Origin: GCA-002715885 sp045561575
GTDB taxonomy: Bacteria > Bacteroidota > Bacteroidia > Flavobacteriales > BACL11
Length of the DNA: 40,520 bases
Direction: 5' to 3'
NCBI GenBank assembly: GCA_045561575.1
Contig: JBJKXM010000054.1
Location: 1 to 40,520, forward strand
In this document: positions 38,669 through 40,520 of the stretch, one piece after another
Layout: each line of letters opens with the position of its first letter
How positions within the stretch are numbered: the first letter of the stretch is position 1
Program-made: the position numbers and the translations under genes
Notes under the pieces: model-generated
Databases searched by the model: none
The model's input: only the letters and a program-made list of their open reading frames with translations
Told to the model about the DNA's origin: nothing

Positions 38669-40520
38669 ATGAAGAAAATCTACTATTTACTTGCCATTAT
38701 TTTTTCAATTTACTCAACCAATTTACTCTCTCAAAGCTGTTCTCCTCATACAATTAATATGTATGATTCATTCGGAGATGGTTGGAATGGTAATAATTTA
38801 ACTTTTGCTGACTCTACTGGAGCTATTTTCTTTACTACAACATTACCAAGTGGAAGTTCTGGCACTGATTCAATATGTATCCCTGATGGTTGCATAATTG
38901 TTACTTGTGATGGTGGGGCTTGGCAAGGTGAGGTTTCCTGGGACATACTTGATTCTACAGGTGCGATTGTGTTATCTGGTGGGGCTCCATATAATGGATA
39001 TTTAGGAACTTGTATTTTTGGATGTACAGACCCAAATGCAATAAATTATAATCCTTCCGCTCACATTAATTTAGGTTTTTGTTCATATGGTTGTATTTCA
39101 TCAGATACAACAGAAAGTTTTGAAAATGGTCAAGGGATTACCTGGGTTTCTGATCCTAATAATACTGTTGATTGGACTAATCAAACTGGAGCAACTAGTT
39201 CTTTTGGTACTGGACCTTCAAATGCATTTGATGGTTCCTACTACATGTATACTGAAACATCAGGAGGAGCAAACAGCGAAGCTATAATGTATGTTGATTG
39301 TATAGATCCAACTCAATGGACTCAATTGTCTTTGGTGTTTGCATATCACATGTATGGAGCAACAATGGGAACTTTAAGTATTGACGTATCTCTTGATAGT
39401 GGTGTGACATGGATAGAAGAATGGACAATTTCTGGCGATCAAGGAAATCAATGGAACCAATCATTTATTGATTTAAGTGCTTACACAAATAATATCTCTG
39501 TAAGAATTCAGGCAGAAACAGGAACATCATTTACCTCTGATATGGCAGTAGATTTTTTACAATTTATGGAATTACCTACAGTTGGATGTACAAATCCACT
39601 AGCTGATAATTATGATTCTACTGCTGTTATTGATGATGGCTCGTGCTACTTTTCAAATTGTACTCAGTTGACATTAAATATGTATGATTCATTTGGTGAT
39701 GGTTGGAATGGAAATGATTTTACTTTAGTTAGCTCAAATGGTACTACTTTTTTTACAGCTACATTACCATCTGGGTCAACGGGTTCTTCATCATTCTGTG
39801 CTCCGTTTGATTGTTATACTGTTACTTGTGATGGTGGTTCTTGGCAAGGTGAAGTGTCTTGGGATATTGTAGATTCTACAGGCGTAGTTATTTTGTCAGG
39901 AGGTGCACCATATATCGATACTCTTTGTTTACCAGTTATTTTAGGATGTACTGATCCAAATGCAGATAACTATGACTCTACTGCTACTATTGATAACGGC
40001 TTTTGTCTTTATGGATGTATAGAAAATGATACTACAGAAAGTTTTGAAAGTGGCCCTGGAATAACTTGGATGCAATCAACAAATGACGATTTTGATTGGA
40101 CTAATAATAGTGGAGGTACATCTTCTTTTAATACAGGTCCTTCAGCTGCTTATGATGGAACATACTACATGTATACTGAATCTTCAACACCAAATTATCC
40201 AAATAAAGAAGCAATTATGTATGTTCCTTGTGTAGATCCAACTCAATGGACTCAATTATCACTTGTTTTTGGATATCATATGTATGGTGCAGCAATGGGT
40301 ACACTAAGTATAGATGTTTCACCCGATAGTGGTGTGACTTGGATAGAGGAGTGGACTGTTTCTGGTGATCAAGGAAATCAATGGAATCAATCATTTGTAG
40401 ATCTTAGTGCATATACATCAAGTATATCTGTAAGAATTCAAGCAGAAACAGGAACATCATATACTTCCGACTTTGCTGTTGATTTATTGCAATTTATGGA
40501 ATTACCAATAGTTGGATGTA
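38669..40520 (+). CDS. Large secreted repeat protein, 3' end beyond the window
   Basis: 617 codons are visible and the frame is open to the window edge. Signal peptide 1-22 (ending LLSQS). Then a GDGWNG domain (from NMYDSFGDGWNGNNL, about 29-115), a GCTDP linker, and a MAM/jelly-roll-like domain (about 140-300; TESFENGQGITW, YHMYGATMGTLSIDVSLDSGVTWIEEW). The whole set repeats: MYDSFGDGWNG recurs at codon 338, 307 codons after the first, and the next linker starts at the window end. Domains match those of the protein at 25526. It is probably a T9SS-exported adhesin; the sorting domain would lie outside the window. Confidence 0.85.
   Translation, partial: MKKIYYLLAIIFSIYSTNLLSQSCSPHTINMYDSFGDGWNGNNLTFADSTGAIFFTTTLPSGSSGTDSICIPDGCIIVTCDGGAWQGEVSWDILDSTGAIVLSGGAPYNGYLGTCIFGCTDPNAINYNPSAHINLGFCSYGCISSDTTESFENGQGITWVSDPNNTVDWTNQTGATSSFGTGPSNAFDGSYYMYTETSGGANSEAIMYVDCIDPTQWTQLSLVFAYHMYGATMGTLSIDVSLDSGVTWIEEWTISGDQGNQWNQSFIDLSAYTNNISVRIQAETGTSFTSDMAVDFLQFMELPTVGCTNPLADNYDSTAVIDDGSCYFSNCTQLTLNMYDSFGDGWNGNDFTLVSSNGTTFFTATLPSGSTGSSSFCAPFDCYTVTCDGGSWQGEVSWDIVDSTGVVILSGGAPYIDTLCLPVILGCTDPNADNYDSTATIDNGFCLYGCIENDTTESFESGPGITWMQSTNDDFDWTNNSGGTSSFNTGPSAAYDGTYYMYTESSTPNYPNKEAIMYVPCVDPTQWTQLSLVFGYHMYGAAMGTLSIDVSPDSGVTWIEEWTVSGDQGNQWNQSFVDLSAYTSSISVRIQAETGTSYTSDFAVDLLQFMELPIVGC
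38759..40520 (+). repeat. Tandem ~0.92-kb repeat (GDGWNG + linker + MAM-like domain)
   Basis: The ATG of MYDSFGDGWNG is at 38759 and again at 39680 (921 bp). The GTTGGATGTA linker start is at 39581 and 40511 (930 bp). Within the units, long nucleotide stretches such as ACTCAATGGACTCAATT are identical, suggesting recent duplication. More copies probably follow. Confidence 0.75.

Overview
The window looks like a chromosomal segment of an AT-rich marine member of the Bacteroidota, most likely Flavobacteriales. Four things point that way: type IX secretion (T9SS) sorting domains on large secreted proteins, repeated GCTDP...DDGSC linkers, SprB-like and GDGWNG modules, and many promoters with the Bacteroidota -7 element TAnnTTTG. 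Several of these elements lie only 4 nt before the start codon, so short-leader or leaderless mRNAs are likely. No complete tRNA, rRNA, CRISPR array, transposase or integrase was found.

Layout. 1-9600 is an accessory region. It holds three degenerate copies (109, 2056, 6688) of a repeat that starts like the 3' end of a tRNA-Asp gene and continues into a terminator-like hairpin. Between the copies lie a secreted 476-aa protein with a heavy-metal-binding protein, then an M43 metalloprotease, an unknown small protein, a GNAT acetyltransferase and a DUF2975 membrane protein/HTH regulator pair. After the third copy come three small membrane proteins sharing an ASFP signal-peptide end, a lipoprotein and a secreted protein. 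9700-12062 has a CNNM/CBS transporter-like protein, an unknown Cys-tailed protein and a secreted nuclease. 12166-16329 carries three leucine-degradation steps: an isovaleryl-CoA dehydrogenase-like protein, a methylcrotonyl-CoA carboxylase-like beta chain and HMG-CoA lyase. 16383-19340 encodes a secreted serine hydrolase and a Kelch protein.

19337-23513 has two NAD(P)-binding proteins, a beta-barrel protein, an unknown exported protein, and a divergent MerC/Fur-family pair around a palindromic operator. 23581-28938 has an exported cytochrome c/monooxygenase-like protein, a membrane protein, a large multidomain T9SS protein and a lipoprotein. 28951-30542 has a small ExbB/TolQ-like protein and the pterin pair folE-queD. 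30819-36277 has a 57-aa basic protein, a cupredoxin-FAS1 protein, an Asp-box (sialidase-fold) protein with an OmpA protein, a flavin reductase, a DUF2256 microprotein and an orphan C-terminal fragment. 36390-40520 has an azurin-like lipoprotein, an HtrA protease, a membrane protein, and the start of a giant secreted protein with ~0.92 kb tandem repeats.

Common threads. Many genes encode envelope or extracellular proteins built from a shared module set. Three end in a conventional ~75-residue T9SS sorting domain. Six others, plus one truncated version and one orphan fragment, end in a much shorter ~33-residue tail of the form LLGr...YsDGsveKKiiid. The strongest candidates for something new are the tRNA-Asp-anchored cargo modules without a visible integrase, and this short tail family. 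Both rest on reading the sequence alone; no homology search was run.
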